A DNA stretch of 62,908 nucleotides, taken from Bacillota bacterium (GTDB lineage: Bacteria; Bacillota; Clostridia; Oscillospirales; Oscillospiraceae). Shown here one piece after another: positions 9,514 through 17,206 of this stretch (its first letter is position 1; every line of letters begins with the position of its first letter). The stretch is taken from positions 1-62,908 of the forward strand of contig JAUNCL010000014.1 of the NCBI GenBank assembly GCA_030535235.1. Direction: 5' to 3'. The notes under the pieces were generated by a model. It was not told the origin of the DNA. It worked only from the letters and a program-made list of their open reading frames with translations, and made no database searches. The translations under genes were made by a program, and so were the position numbers.

Positions 9514-9559
9514 TCACCCCCGGCGCAGGAGAAGCTGCGCCGGGGGTGACCTCTTTTTT
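9514..9559 (+). terminator. Intrinsic terminator after the ArsC/Spx-like gene
   Basis: A 14-base-pair GC-rich stem (TCACCCCCGGCGCA paired with TGCGCCGGGGGTGA) is followed closely by CTCTTTTTTG. Confidence 0.85.
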
Positions 9560-9583
9560 GTACTCCTGCAGGAAATCTCCCTC

Positions 9584-9612
9584 TTGCAAAAATAGAACAG
9601 ATGTTCTATAAT
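9584..9612 (+). promoter_or_regulatory. Promoter of the WYL regulator with an embedded palindromic operator
   Basis: TTGCAA and TATAAT are separated by exactly 17 bases. The spacer and the first -10 bases form an 18-base palindrome, ATAGAACA-GA-TGTTCTAT, at 9592-9609. A repressor bound there would block RNA polymerase. The regulator encoded next is the obvious candidate, which would mean autorepression; this is inference. Confidence 0.75.
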
Positions 9613-9643
9613 GGCGATAATAAAACAAAGGAGGGAACGCCCT

Positions 9644-10630
9644 ATGGGAAAGCATACCGACCAGAGAGACCGGACCCTGCTGCTGGCCCGCATCCTGCAG
9701 GAGGAGACCGACGAAAAGCACCCGATGCCCATGGCCGCCCTGTCAGCCCGGATGGCCCGCCACGGGGTCAGCGCCGAGCGCAAGAGCATTTACCGGGATG
9801 TGGCCGCCCTGCGGAAGCACGGGATGGACGTGATCTTCCGGGCAGGGAGTGAGGGGGGCTGGTACGTGGGCCGCCGGACCTTCTCCCAGAGCGAGCTGCG
9901 CACCATCATCGACGCCGTATCCGTCTACCGCTGGATGCCCGACGAGCAGAAGGATGCCCTGCTGGACAAGCTGGCCGCCATGGCCCCGCTGCCCCAGCGG
10001 AAGAGCCTGCGGCGGCCCGTGACGGTTCGCCGCCGGTCCGCCGCCCATCCCGACGAGGTCCGGGCGGCCCTGGACCGCATCCATACGGCCATCCAGAACC
10101 GGAAGGCCCTGAGCTTCCTCCCGGTGGTCTACGACAAGGGCAAGACCAGAGTGGCCGACGTCAGCCGCCGGACGGTCTCCCCCAAGGGACTGTTGTGGTT
10201 TGAGGAGAACTACTACCTGCTGGCCTGGGACCACAAGGACCGGGCCATGCACCTCTGCCGGCCCGACCGCATGAGCGAGGTGCTGGTCACCGGGATGCCC
10301 GCCCAAGGTCCGGCGGCCGACCCCGGGCGGTGGAGCAACGCCCCCTTCGGCCTGAACCCGGCCCGGCGGGAGCGGGTCCGGCTGCGCTGCCGCCAGGAGC
10401 TGGCCGGGGAGATCCTGGACCGGTTCGGTTCCGACGTGACCCTGGTCTCCGAGGGGGAGAACTTCATCGTCACTGCCGACGTGGTGGTGAGCCCCCGCTT
10501 CTGGGGGTGGCTGGCGGCCCAGGGGGACCGGGCCGCCCTGGTGGCGCCGCCCTGGGCCGCGAAGCTGTGGAAGGATCGCTATCAGACCGGGGAGGAGGTC
10601 CTCCCCGCCCGCCGCCCCCAGGCGGTATGA
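9644..10630 (+). CDS. HTH-WYL domain transcriptional regulator
   Basis: 328 residues. The N-terminal 70 residues form an HTH of the DeoR/HTH_11 kind (around SARMARHGVSAERKSIYRDV) and are followed by a WYL domain (about 130-240, with the segment GLLWFEENYYLLAWD) and a WYL C-terminal extension. WYL proteins bind nucleotide or nucleic-acid-like ligands and act as repressors or activators of defence, DNA-damage or metabolic genes. The ATG at 9644 is chosen over 9611 because AAGGAGGG lies at the right distance and 9611 would fall inside the -10 box. It probably forms a transcription unit with the following phage-like gene, 37 bases downstream. Confidence 0.9.
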   Translation: MGKHTDQRDRTLLLARILQEETDEKHPMPMAALSARMARHGVSAERKSIYRDVAALRKHGMDVIFRAGSEGGWYVGRRTFSQSELRTIIDAVSVYRWMPDEQKDALLDKLAAMAPLPQRKSLRRPVTVRRRSAAHPDEVRAALDRIHTAIQNRKALSFLPVVYDKGKTRVADVSRRTVSPKGLLWFEENYYLLAWDHKDRAMHLCRPDRMSEVLVTGMPAQGPAADPGRWSNAPFGLNPARRERVRLRCRQELAGEILDRFGSDVTLVSEGENFIVTADVVVSPRFWGWLAAQGDRAALVAPPWAAKLWKDRYQTGEEVLPARRPQAV

Positions 10631-10667
10631 ACGATGAAAAAGCCAGAGAAGAGAAAGGAGATTGCCT

Positions 10668-11189
10668 ATGGCAAGTACCAACAAAACCGCCCACCTGCGT
10701 CTGAACCAGTGGATCAGCACGGACCCCATCCTGCGCACCGACTTCAACCTGGACAACAGCAAGATCGACACGGCGGTGAACGCCCGGGCCCTGCTCCGGC
10801 TGACCGGGACCACCCTCACCGCCGGGGCCTCCACCATTGCTCTGGACCTGCTGGACTACGACCTGACCCAGTATGCCGCCCTCCAGCTCTGTCTGAACCC
10901 GGTGACCTCTGGGGAGGCGGCAGTCACCCTGCAGATCAACGACACCACCGCCGTGCAGTTGGCGGCCATGGCCGCCGACGGCACCCGGGGCCTGGTGGTC
11001 CATCTGAGTCTCCTGCCCGGCGGGGTCGGCGGCTGGTGGTTTGCCCCCGGGGCCACGGGGACTGCCAGCGGCTCCTTCCGGGTGGCCGGGGCGACGGCGG
11101 CCGCCCTGGAAACCCTGACCCTGGGCTGTGCCGGCTCAGTTACCTTCCAGAGCGGCACCACCTGCATCCTCTACGGGATCAAAAAATAA
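10668..11189 (+). CDS. Orphan phage tail/structural-type protein
   Basis: 173 residues. The first 35 residues (MASTNKTAHLRLNQW, then a stretch with DFNLDNSKIDTAV) match the N-terminal pattern shared by many tail-fibre or collar-like proteins of Firmicutes prophages. The rest is Ala, Thr and Gly rich with repeated beta-strand-like segments, as in fibre or carbohydrate-binding modules. GAAAGGAG precedes the ATG at 10668. No other phage gene is nearby, so this is either a domesticated remnant or a secreted/structural protein of unknown role. The end is marked by a strong terminator. Confidence 0.6.
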   Translation: MASTNKTAHLRLNQWISTDPILRTDFNLDNSKIDTAVNARALLRLTGTTLTAGASTIALDLLDYDLTQYAALQLCLNPVTSGEAAVTLQINDTTAVQLAAMAADGTRGLVVHLSLLPGGVGGWWFAPGATGTASGSFRVAGATAAALETLTLGCAGSVTFQSGTTCILYGIKK

Positions 11190-11200
11190 AAATTGCCGCA

Positions 11201-11231
11201 AAAAAGCGCCCGGGTTGTTCGGGCGCTTTTT
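11201..11231. terminator. Intrinsic terminator between convergent genes
   Basis: Stem AAAAAGCGCCCG with CGGGCGCTTTTT around a short loop. It can act on both strands, for the phage-like gene and for the lipoprotein gene at 11237. Confidence 0.85.
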
Positions 11232-11236
11232 GCTGC

Positions 11237-12226
11237 TTAATAGGGGGAATAGGTGATGGTCTTTCCATCGTAGCCGTAGAACAGCGGATCGCCGCTGACA
11301 TGGGTGACCACCAGGTCCTTCCCCTGGATCTCCAGGGTAAAGACGCCCCAGAAGTCGGGGGTCTGGGGGTCCATAGTGGAGCGGAGCTCAAAGAGGACCG
11401 AACCGGCAGGGTACTGACTGCTCTGGCCGATGACGTACCAGGTGCCCTCCAGATTGTCAATCCACTCGGACTCGGGGGAACCCACCCGGTAGGTCATGGT
11501 CCCGTCGGCCTGGAAATCCAGTTCTCCAAGGACTTTCTCTCCCTCCAGGGTCTCGGTGGCCCGCCAGGTCCCCAGGAAGTCGGCCTCGGTGGGGGTGGCG
11601 GGGAGGGTCTCATAGAGACTGAAATCGTAGATGGCGGCGTCCGACGGCAGGGCCACAGAGCCGTCGCACAGGCTCAGGCACGGGGCATAGGTCGCTGGAC
11701 TGCCCCCGGGCGGGGTCACGGTCACCATCACGTTGGGGATGATGTCGCTGACGTTGCACACCAGGATGACCGGCTGTCCGGTCCCCTGATAGAGGGTATC
11801 CTGGGGGATGGGCTGGCCGTCATCGCCGCAGAGACAGGTCTGGACGGTGAGGGCGGTCTCCTGGTCCCGGGGGACCACACAGTAGACTTCCGTCCCCTCG
11901 TAGGTCACCACCTGGTCGGCGGGGATGTCTGCCAGGAAGGGATGGATTTCCAGATAGCCGGTCTCCGCCAGCAGGTCCTTCCAATCACCGCCCTGGGAGA
12001 GATTGCCCAGGAAGGCGATGCCAAAGGGGGCGTTCTTCCCGGAAAGGGTGGTCTGCAGCTGGGTGAGGGAGGGATCGGCGGCAGGGGAGTTGTCGGGTTG
12101 GGTATCTGCCGGCTGGGCGGCGCTGTCGGTGTCAGCCGGCTCCGGCTGCTGGGTCGGTCCGCAGGCGGTCAGGCCCAGGGCGAGAGCCAAAGAGAGGACC
12201 AGAGCGGTCCAGGGACTCCGTTTCAT
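11237..12226 (-). CDS. Lipoprotein of unknown function with lipocalin-like C-terminal region
   Basis: 329 residues. Signal peptide and lipobox LTAC place it on the outer face of the membrane. A Pro/Ala/Asp-rich linker (about 24-55) leads to a folded region. The last 110 residues, beginning GTWRATETLEG and ending FYGYDGKTI, have the look of small beta-barrel lipocalin-like domains common in gut Firmicutes lipoproteins. Substrate and role are unknown. GGAGGTATCCC upstream of the ATG supports the start. It follows the two paralogous lipoprotein genes in the same direction, 17 bases after the nearer one, so they are probably cotranscribed. Confidence 0.7.
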   Translation of the reverse strand: MKRSPWTALVLSLALALGLTACGPTQQPEPADTDSAAQPADTQPDNSPAADPSLTQLQTTLSGKNAPFGIAFLGNLSQGGDWKDLLAETGYLEIHPFLADIPADQVVTYEGTEVYCVVPRDQETALTVQTCLCGDDGQPIPQDTLYQGTGQPVILVCNVSDIIPNVMVTVTPPGGSPATYAPCLSLCDGSVALPSDAAIYDFSLYETLPATPTEADFLGTWRATETLEGEKVLGELDFQADGTMTYRVGSPESEWIDNLEGTWYVIGQSSQYPAGSVLFELRSTMDPQTPDFWGVFTLEIQGKDLVVTHVSGDPLFYGYDGKTITYSPY

Positions 12227-12243
12227 TGGGATACCTCCTTAGA

Positions 12244-13140
12244 TTAGATCAGTTCCAGGCTGGCGGCGATGGACTGGATGTCCTCGCTCCAGACGGCCTC
12301 CCGGCTGTCGCCGGAGAAGGAGAGGCAGGCGGCGAACATGGGATAGGTCTTGCTGCCCCGGTTCCGGCCAAAGTCCACCACCACGGCGCTGTGCCAGCCC
12401 TTGTCATCCTGGTAGACTGCCCCCTGGGCGGGGGAGCCGGCCACGGTGAGGGAGAGGGGCTGGCAGGAGAGGACCTCCGGGCTGTCGGCCTTGGCGGCCA
12501 GACCGGCCAGCCACTGGTCCACCGCCTCCCGGGTGTCCAGCCGGGCCAGCCAGCCCTGGGTCCCATCCCGGCCCACCAGGTCGGTAAGGCCATCAGAGGA
12601 GGGCTGGAAGCGGGCGGTGGGATAGGTCACCCGGTAGAGGTCGCCGCTGCAGGCCAGATAGGCGTGGCCGGCAGGAGGCAGGTCGGCCTCCTCGGTCTTG
12701 TCTTTGGCGGGGGCGGTATTGGCGGCGGCGGGGGGTTCCTTCGGGGCTTCGGCGCCGTCCTTGAGAAAGACGCACTGGGTCCCCATCAGGTCCAGGGTCA
12801 GGACCCCGTTTTTCAGGGTGCCGGTGCCGACTTTCTCCCCGGTTATGGTCAGGGTGAAGTTGGTGCCGTTCAGAGACCACTGGCAGGGGTCGGGCTGCTG
12901 GTTGAGAAAGATGCGGGCCTGGCCCCGGGGACTCAGCTGAAGCCACTGGCCCTCGGCCCCGATGTCCATGTCGTTCATCTTCACGGAGACGCAGGTGTAA
13001 AGACCCTGGTTGGCGTCCCCGGCGGCGGTGGGGGCGGCGGTCTCCCCGGGGACCTCGGCGGTCTCGCCGCAGGCTCCCAGGCCCAGGAGGCACGCCAGAA
13101 CCAGGGCCAGAGCCGGAAGAAGGAGAAGTTTTTTACACAT
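12244..13140 (-). CDS. Lipoprotein of unknown function, paralogue of the 13170-13520 product
   Basis: 298 residues from the preferred ATG at 13140; an upstream in-frame ATG at 13173 would overlap the preceding gene and spoil the signal peptide. Lipobox LGAC near residue 20. Residues about 48-130 are clearly similar to the whole mature part of the neighbouring 116-residue lipoprotein (shared GTLKNGVLTLDLMG versus GTLDNGVLTLDILG). A Pro/Ala linker then leads to a second domain of about 135 residues resembling photosystem-like or anchor lipoprotein domains with no assigned function. The gene pair looks like a duplication followed by domain addition. Confidence 0.7.
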   Translation of the reverse strand: MCKKLLLLPALALVLACLLGLGACGETAEVPGETAAPTAAGDANQGLYTCVSVKMNDMDIGAEGQWLQLSPRGQARIFLNQQPDPCQWSLNGTNFTLTITGEKVGTGTLKNGVLTLDLMGTQCVFLKDGAEAPKEPPAAANTAPAKDKTEEADLPPAGHAYLACSGDLYRVTYPTARFQPSSDGLTDLVGRDGTQGWLARLDTREAVDQWLAGLAAKADSPEVLSCQPLSLTVAGSPAQGAVYQDDKGWHSAVVVDFGRNRGSKTYPMFAACLSFSGDSREAVWSEDIQSIAASLELI

Positions 13141-13169
13141 GGAGATGCCTCTTTTCTGGGGAGAGAAGA

Positions 13170-13520
13170 TCATTCCGCGGCGGTTTCCTGCTCAAAAACG
13201 CAGGTGGCGCCCAGGATATCCAGGGTGAGCACGCCATTGTCCAGGGTGCCGACGCCCACCTGCTGGCCGTCGATGGTTATGGTGAGGGTGGATTCCTCCA
13301 GGGTATACTCGGCGCTGCGGGTCTCACCGCTCGTGCAGAGGGAGGCTTTCCCATCCTCCTTCAGCTCCAGCCATTCGCCGCTGCCCTCTATGTTGATGTC
13401 GTTCATGGAGATGGAGGTGCAGTGGTACTTGCCCAGGGCGGCGCTATCCTGGCTCCCGCCGCAGGCACACAGGGAGAGGGCCATCAGAAGGGCCAGAAAG
13501 AGTGCGGATAATCGTTTCAT
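13170..13520 (-). CDS. Small lipoprotein of unknown function
   Basis: 116 residues from ATG 13520, preceded by AAAGGAGA; an ATG further upstream (13604) gives an implausible tail before the signal peptide. Lipobox LCAC. The mature part is a single small beta-rich domain with the segment YTLEESTLTITIDG and the GTLDNGVLTLDILG motif also found in its downstream paralogue. The head of a three-lipoprotein cluster; function not recognised. Confidence 0.7.
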   Translation of the reverse strand: MKRLSALFLALLMALSLCACGGSQDSAALGKYHCTSISMNDINIEGSGEWLELKEDGKASLCTSGETRSAEYTLEESTLTITIDGQQVGVGTLDNGVLTLDILGATCVFEQETAAE

Positions 13521-13631
13521 GGTGACGTCTCCTTTGCTTAGGTGATTGTTGTAGTTGTAGAATAAAATCATATTCTTTCTCTTATTATACCGCCGAAACC
13601 CCACTGCCGCAAGCAGGGAAGGCGGGGAGGG

Positions 13632-14534
13632 TCAATTATTTACAAAAAGTTTTCCGTCCGGCAGCTCGCTGACCAGGGTGGACCCCAGCACCAGGACCGC
13701 GCCGATGGCCCCCAACAGGCCCATGGGCTCCCCCAGGAAGAAGGCGGACAGCAGGATGGCCACCACCGGGTCGATGTAGCTGAAGAGGGCGGCGGTCTGG
13801 GCGGGCAGGTGGGACAGGGAGGCGAAGTAGAGGGTGTAGCACACGCCGGTGTGGACCACGCCCACCACCACCAGCAGGAAAATGGCCAGGGGAGTGGGGG
13901 AGAGGACGCTGTAGTCCTCGGTGGCCAGGGTGTAGGGCAGCAGGACCAGGGCGGCGGCGGCCAGCTGGACCATGGTTTTGTCAAAGGCCCCGATGCCGGT
14001 GATCTTTTTGTTCATCAGGACCACGCTGGCGTAGAGGACGGCGGCGCCGAAGCCAAAGAGGATGCCCTTGGCCTCCGACAGAGAGGGGAGCCCCGCCTGG
14101 GGCAGGCCGGAGACCAGAACCATCCCGCCCAGGGCTGCCAGCACGCAGAGGGCCTTTCGCGGGGTCAGCCCTTCTCCCAGCAGGAGGGGGGAGAGGAGGG
14201 TGACGAAGATGGGGGCGAAGTAGTAGCACAGGGTGGCGGTGGCCACGGTGGTATAGCGGTAGGCCTCAAAGAGGAGGATCCAGTTGAAGCCAATGGCCGC
14301 TCCGGACAGGCACAGGAGCAGGCCGTTTTTGCGGATGGCGGCCCCGTCGGGGCGGGTCCGCCGCAGCCCCAGGACCAGCAGAAGAAAGGCCGCGCCGATG
14401 ATCCCCCGGACCAGGGCAATGATGCTGGAGGGCAGGTCGATCGAGCGGACAAAGACGCCGATGGTGCCGAAGGCCGTCATGGCGGTGATGATCTGGACCC
14501 GGGCCATGGCCGGGGCAGAGAGGTTTGATTTCAT
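13632..14534 (-). CDS. EamA-family (drug/metabolite transporter) permease
   Basis: 300 residues with ten predicted membrane segments in two EamA repeats (about 10-140 and 150-290). The family exports amino acids, nucleotides or other metabolites, but the substrate cannot be read from sequence. ATG 14534 is preferred to 14603 because GGGAGA precedes it and the first membrane helix then follows a short basic start. Separate from the lipoprotein cluster downstream (gap of 111 bases). The 5' side borders the repeat element at 14616. Confidence 0.85.
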   Translation of the reverse strand: MKSNLSAPAMARVQIITAMTAFGTIGVFVRSIDLPSSIIALVRGIIGAAFLLLVLGLRRTRPDGAAIRKNGLLLCLSGAAIGFNWILLFEAYRYTTVATATLCYYFAPIFVTLLSPLLLGEGLTPRKALCVLAALGGMVLVSGLPQAGLPSLSEAKGILFGFGAAVLYASVVLMNKKITGIGAFDKTMVQLAAAALVLLPYTLATEDYSVLSPTPLAIFLLVVVGVVHTGVCYTLYFASLSHLPAQTAALFSYIDPVVAILLSAFFLGEPMGLLGAIGAVLVLGSTLVSELPDGKLFVNN

Positions 14535-14615
14535 GGGTGACGATCTCCCAACATAAGGATAGTGTGATAGGGAAATGATACGGGAAACCGGGAAAAAAGT
14601 CAACTTTTACATAGC

Positions 14616-14961
14616 AAAAAAGACCTCCGGCCGAAGCCGGAGGTTTCAGCCCTATGTAGGGAACGGGCATGCCCGTTCCGTTTGAAAGACTGCGGATACC
14701 CTCTGCGTGGGTATTCGCCTCCGGCGGGGTCCCCATTTCTTTCAAGAAATGGGGGAAAGAAGACCAGGGGAAACCCCTGGACCCCTTTGAGGTGGGTAGT
14801 AATTTGCCGGATTTTGGGTTTTGTTTTTACCTGGCCTGTGGCCCTTTGTCGGTGCGCCGTCCACGGCGCACCCACCGGCTGGGTGCGCGGGGGCGTGGTT
14901 TCTGACCTTTGGGCGACGGTGGGAGAGAGCTGAAAAAAGACCTCCGGCCGAAGCCGGAGGT
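14616..14961. repeat. Dispersed structured repeat, copy 1, flanked by duplicated terminator hairpins
   Basis: The 29-base sequence at 14616-14644 (six A then GACCTCCGGC-CGAA-GCCGGAGGT) recurs exactly at 14933-14961. Between them lie 288 bases without a gene, rich in inverted repeats: ACGGGCATGCCCGT, ATTTCTTTCAAGAAAT, CCAGGGG-AAA-CCCCTGG, GGTGCGCCGT-CCACGGCGCACC. The same core, in the same order, is found at about 58380-58650. The duplicated outer sequence is the terminator of the minus-strand gene at 14988. TTTCAGC and GCTGAAA at the two inner ends form a weak terminal inverted repeat. Confidence 0.85.
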
Positions 14962-14962
14962 C
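14933..14962 (-). terminator. Intrinsic terminator of the crotonase-fold gene
   Basis: On the minus strand GACCTCCGGC-TTCG-GCCGGAGGTC is followed by TTTTTT. It lies 26 bases after the stop codon and is probably the original copy; the second copy is at 14616-14644. Confidence 0.85.
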
Positions 14963-14987
14963 TGAAAATCAAGCAAAAAAGCTTAGA

Positions 14988-15854
14988 TTAGTTGGCACCC
15001 TTGGGGTTCATGGGATCGGTACGATCCTCGATCCAGTACTTGCCGATGGGATCCTGAGAAGCGTCCTTGTTCATGTTGTGGGCGATCATCAGGGTCTGGT
15101 TGCGGTTCTCAACATGCAGTGCGTTCTCGAAGCCGGAAGCGTCGACGTTGCAGCGCATAGCTTCCTTGGTCAGGCGGACAGCCATGGGGTCCTTGGAAGC
15201 GATAACGCGAGCCAGTTCCAGACCAGCGGGAACCAGAGCGGGACGATCCTCGACAACCTTGGTCACCAGGCCCAGGTTCCAAGCTTCGTCAGCGTTGATG
15301 AAGTTGCCGGTCAGCATCATCTCGTAAGCACGGCCGGTGCCGATCAGACGAGGCAGCTGATAGGAGGAGCACATGTCGCAGCCACCGATGCCGACGTTAG
15401 CATAGAAGCAGGAGAAACGAGCGGTCTTGGTGCAGATGCGGATGTCGGAAGCCATAGCCAGGGAGAAGCCGCCGCCAGCGGAAACGTTGTCGACCAGAGC
15501 GATCCAGGGCTGAGGAGTCTGGGTCATCTTCAGCTCCAGCTCGCCCAGCTTGATCTGATAAGCATAGAAGCCGGGAACGGTCTTCTCATACTCGTTCAGG
15601 CCCTGCTTGACGTCCAGGCCAGCGCAGAAGCCCTTGCCCTCGTCGCCGCCGTACAGCAGGACGCAGCGGACATTGTAGAAGTCGTCCTTCAGACGCTCGC
15701 ACAGGTCGGTCAGTTCCTCGACCAGGGTGTGGGACAGAGCGTTGTAAGCCTTGGGACGGTTCAGGGTGACCTTCATGATGTTGGGCTCGACCATCTCGGT
15801 CAGCAGGGTCTCATAGGTAGGATAGGTAACGACCTGAGGGTATTCGATCTTCAT
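14988..15854 (-). CDS. Enoyl-CoA hydratase/isomerase (crotonase) superfamily protein lacking both catalytic glutamates
   Basis: 288 residues from ATG 15854 (GGAGG eight bases upstream). The crotonase fold is clear: the oxyanion-hole stretches GKGFCAGLD and VSAGGGFSLAMASDI are intact. The two acid/base glutamates of classical enoyl-CoA hydratase (Glu144 and Glu164 in rat numbering) align with Ser (GGGFSLAM) and Tyr (FSCFYANVG). Plain hydration of crotonyl-CoA is therefore unlikely; the family also contains isomerases, hydrolases and decarboxylases. It lies downstream of an acyl-CoA dehydrogenase, from which it is separated by a hairpin, suggesting a shared acyl-CoA pathway. Substrate unknown. 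Confidence 0.85.
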   Translation of the reverse strand: MKIEYPQVVTYPTYETLLTEMVEPNIMKVTLNRPKAYNALSHTLVEELTDLCERLKDDFYNVRCVLLYGGDEGKGFCAGLDVKQGLNEYEKTVPGFYAYQIKLGELELKMTQTPQPWIALVDNVSAGGGFSLAMASDIRICTKTARFSCFYANVGIGGCDMCSSYQLPRLIGTGRAYEMMLTGNFINADEAWNLGLVTKVVEDRPALVPAGLELARVIASKDPMAVRLTKEAMRCNVDASGFENALHVENRNQTLMIAHNMNKDASQDPIGKYWIEDRTDPMNPKGAN

Positions 15855-15912
15855 GGTAATCAATCCTCCATAATAATTTTGCTTAGTTTCCTAAGCTTTT
15901 TTTATTTCCTGT

Positions 15913-15944
15913 TGTTGACCGGCCCCGCGAGAGGCCGGTCAACA
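15913..15944. other. Intercistronic hairpin
   Basis: A perfect 12-base-pair stem (TGTTGACCGGCC and GGCCGGTCAACA) with an 8-base loop lies between the acyl-CoA dehydrogenase and crotonase-fold genes. No T run follows on either strand, so it is more likely an mRNA processing or stability element than a terminator. Confidence 0.6.
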
Positions 15945-15988
15945 TTAGAAATACGAGTTAAGTATTTGCCAGAGGCAGGGGAACCAAA

Positions 15989-17206
15989 TTAGTTGGTGTT
16001 GCCGTTGGCAGCGACATACATGCCGTGGATCAGGTACTGGATGTCGCCGGAGCCCTCGATGTTGGGAGCGATAGCGGCGTCGCGCAGGAAGCGCTCAACC
16101 TTGTACTCGTCGCAGACACCGTAAGCGCCCATAGCGTTGACAGCCATGGTAGCAACCTTGGTAGCGGTCTCAGCAGCGTAGCCCTTGGCCTGAGCGGTAC
16201 GAGCCTGGACAGCACGCATGGTAGCGATGTCGTCGTTGGCGAAGTGGTTGTGGTCGCAGTAGTCAGCAGCTTCCAGGCAGAGCAGCTCAGCGGTGTGAGC
16301 ATAGGTCAGCATGGTGGACAGACGCAGCTGAGTGGTGGGGAACTTGGTGATGGACTTGCCGCGGTGCAGCTTCTCCTGGCAGTACTGCAGAGCCAGGTCA
16401 GCAGCGCCCAGAGCGGTACCAACGAAGACGGAGGTGAAGCCCAGCTTACCATAAGCGGTGGTGCCCAGCAGCTGAGTGAAGCCGTCGCCGTGCTTGCCCA
16501 GGATCTGGTCCTCGGTCACGACGATGTCGTCCATGAAGATGTCATAGACGTGGGAGCCCTTGTAGCCGACCTTCTCCCAGGGGGAGGAGATGGAGTAACC
16601 CTTGCAGAACTTGTCGATGACCAGGCCGGTGACGATGTCCTTGCCCTCTTCGGTAGCTTCCAGAGCGAACAGGACGCAGGGGCCGTCGTAAGCAGCGTTG
16701 GAGATGAAGCGCTTCACGCCGTTCAGCAGGTAGGTGCCGTCAGCCTGCTTGGTCAGGCGGGTCTTCAGCATCTTGGGGTCGGAACCGGTCTCGGGCTCGG
16801 TGAATGCGAAGGAGACGGTCTGCTCACCGGAGCAGCAGGGAGCCAGATACTTTTCCTTCTGCTCGGGGGAAGCATACAGGTCCAGAGCTTCCAGGCCCAG
16901 GATGTACACGTCCAGGCACTTACCGACGGAGGGGGAGACGCGGGACAGTTCCTTCAGGATGATGGCCTGCTCCAGGTGACCCATGCCCATGCCGTTGTAC
17001 TCTTCGGGGAAGCTGATGCCGATGAAGCCGCACTCGGCCAGCTGCATGTGGATGTCGTGGGGCAGCTGGGGCAGCTTTTCGCCGGTGCTCACCTCAACCA
17101 GCTCGCCAGCCTCGATCTCGTCGATGCGGGGCAGCAGAACGGTCTGTGCGAAGTCGGCTGCGAGGTCGTGAATCATCTGCTGGTCTTCATTCAGTTTGAA
17201 TTCCAT
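15989..17206 (-). CDS. Acyl-CoA dehydrogenase
   Basis: 405 residues, a slightly long member of the family. The FAD/substrate signature AFTEPETGSD (about 133-142) and the C-terminal NIEGSGDIQYL with the catalytic-base glutamate position are present. It oxidises an acyl-CoA to the enoyl-CoA, passing electrons to an electron-transfer flavoprotein. An insert near residues 33-50 (EAGELVEVSTGEKLP) is unusual next to short-chain butyryl-CoA dehydrogenases. No etfAB is in the window. The start has GGAGGA nine bases upstream. Transcribed divergently from hbd and followed by the crotonase-fold gene, which suggests one beta-oxidation or fermentative acyl-CoA route; chain specificity cannot be read. Confidence 0.9.
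   Translation of the reverse strand: MEFKLNEDQQMIHDLAADFAQTVLLPRIDEIEAGELVEVSTGEKLPQLPHDIHMQLAECGFIGISFPEEYNGMGMGHLEQAIILKELSRVSPSVGKCLDVYILGLEALDLYASPEQKEKYLAPCCSGEQTVSFAFTEPETGSDPKMLKTRLTKQADGTYLLNGVKRFISNAAYDGPCVLFALEATEEGKDIVTGLVIDKFCKGYSISSPWEKVGYKGSHVYDIFMDDIVVTEDQILGKHGDGFTQLLGTTAYGKLGFTSVFVGTALGAADLALQYCQEKLHRGKSITKFPTTQLRLSTMLTYAHTAELLCLEAADYCDHNHFANDDIATMRAVQARTAQAKGYAAETATKVATMAVNAMGAYGVCDEYKVERFLRDAAIAPNIEGSGDIQYLIHGMYVAANGNTN

Noticed and set aside
10634-12247. A 537-codon plus-strand frame spanning the phage-like gene and the lipoprotein gene
   Set aside because: Crosses a strong terminator and overlaps two supported genes in other frames.
14616-14961. CRISPR array or tandem repeat at the duplicated hairpins
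   Set aside because: Only two hairpin copies 288 bases apart, with the interior matching a dispersed repeat elsewhere. No regular repeat-spacer pattern exists anywhere in the window.
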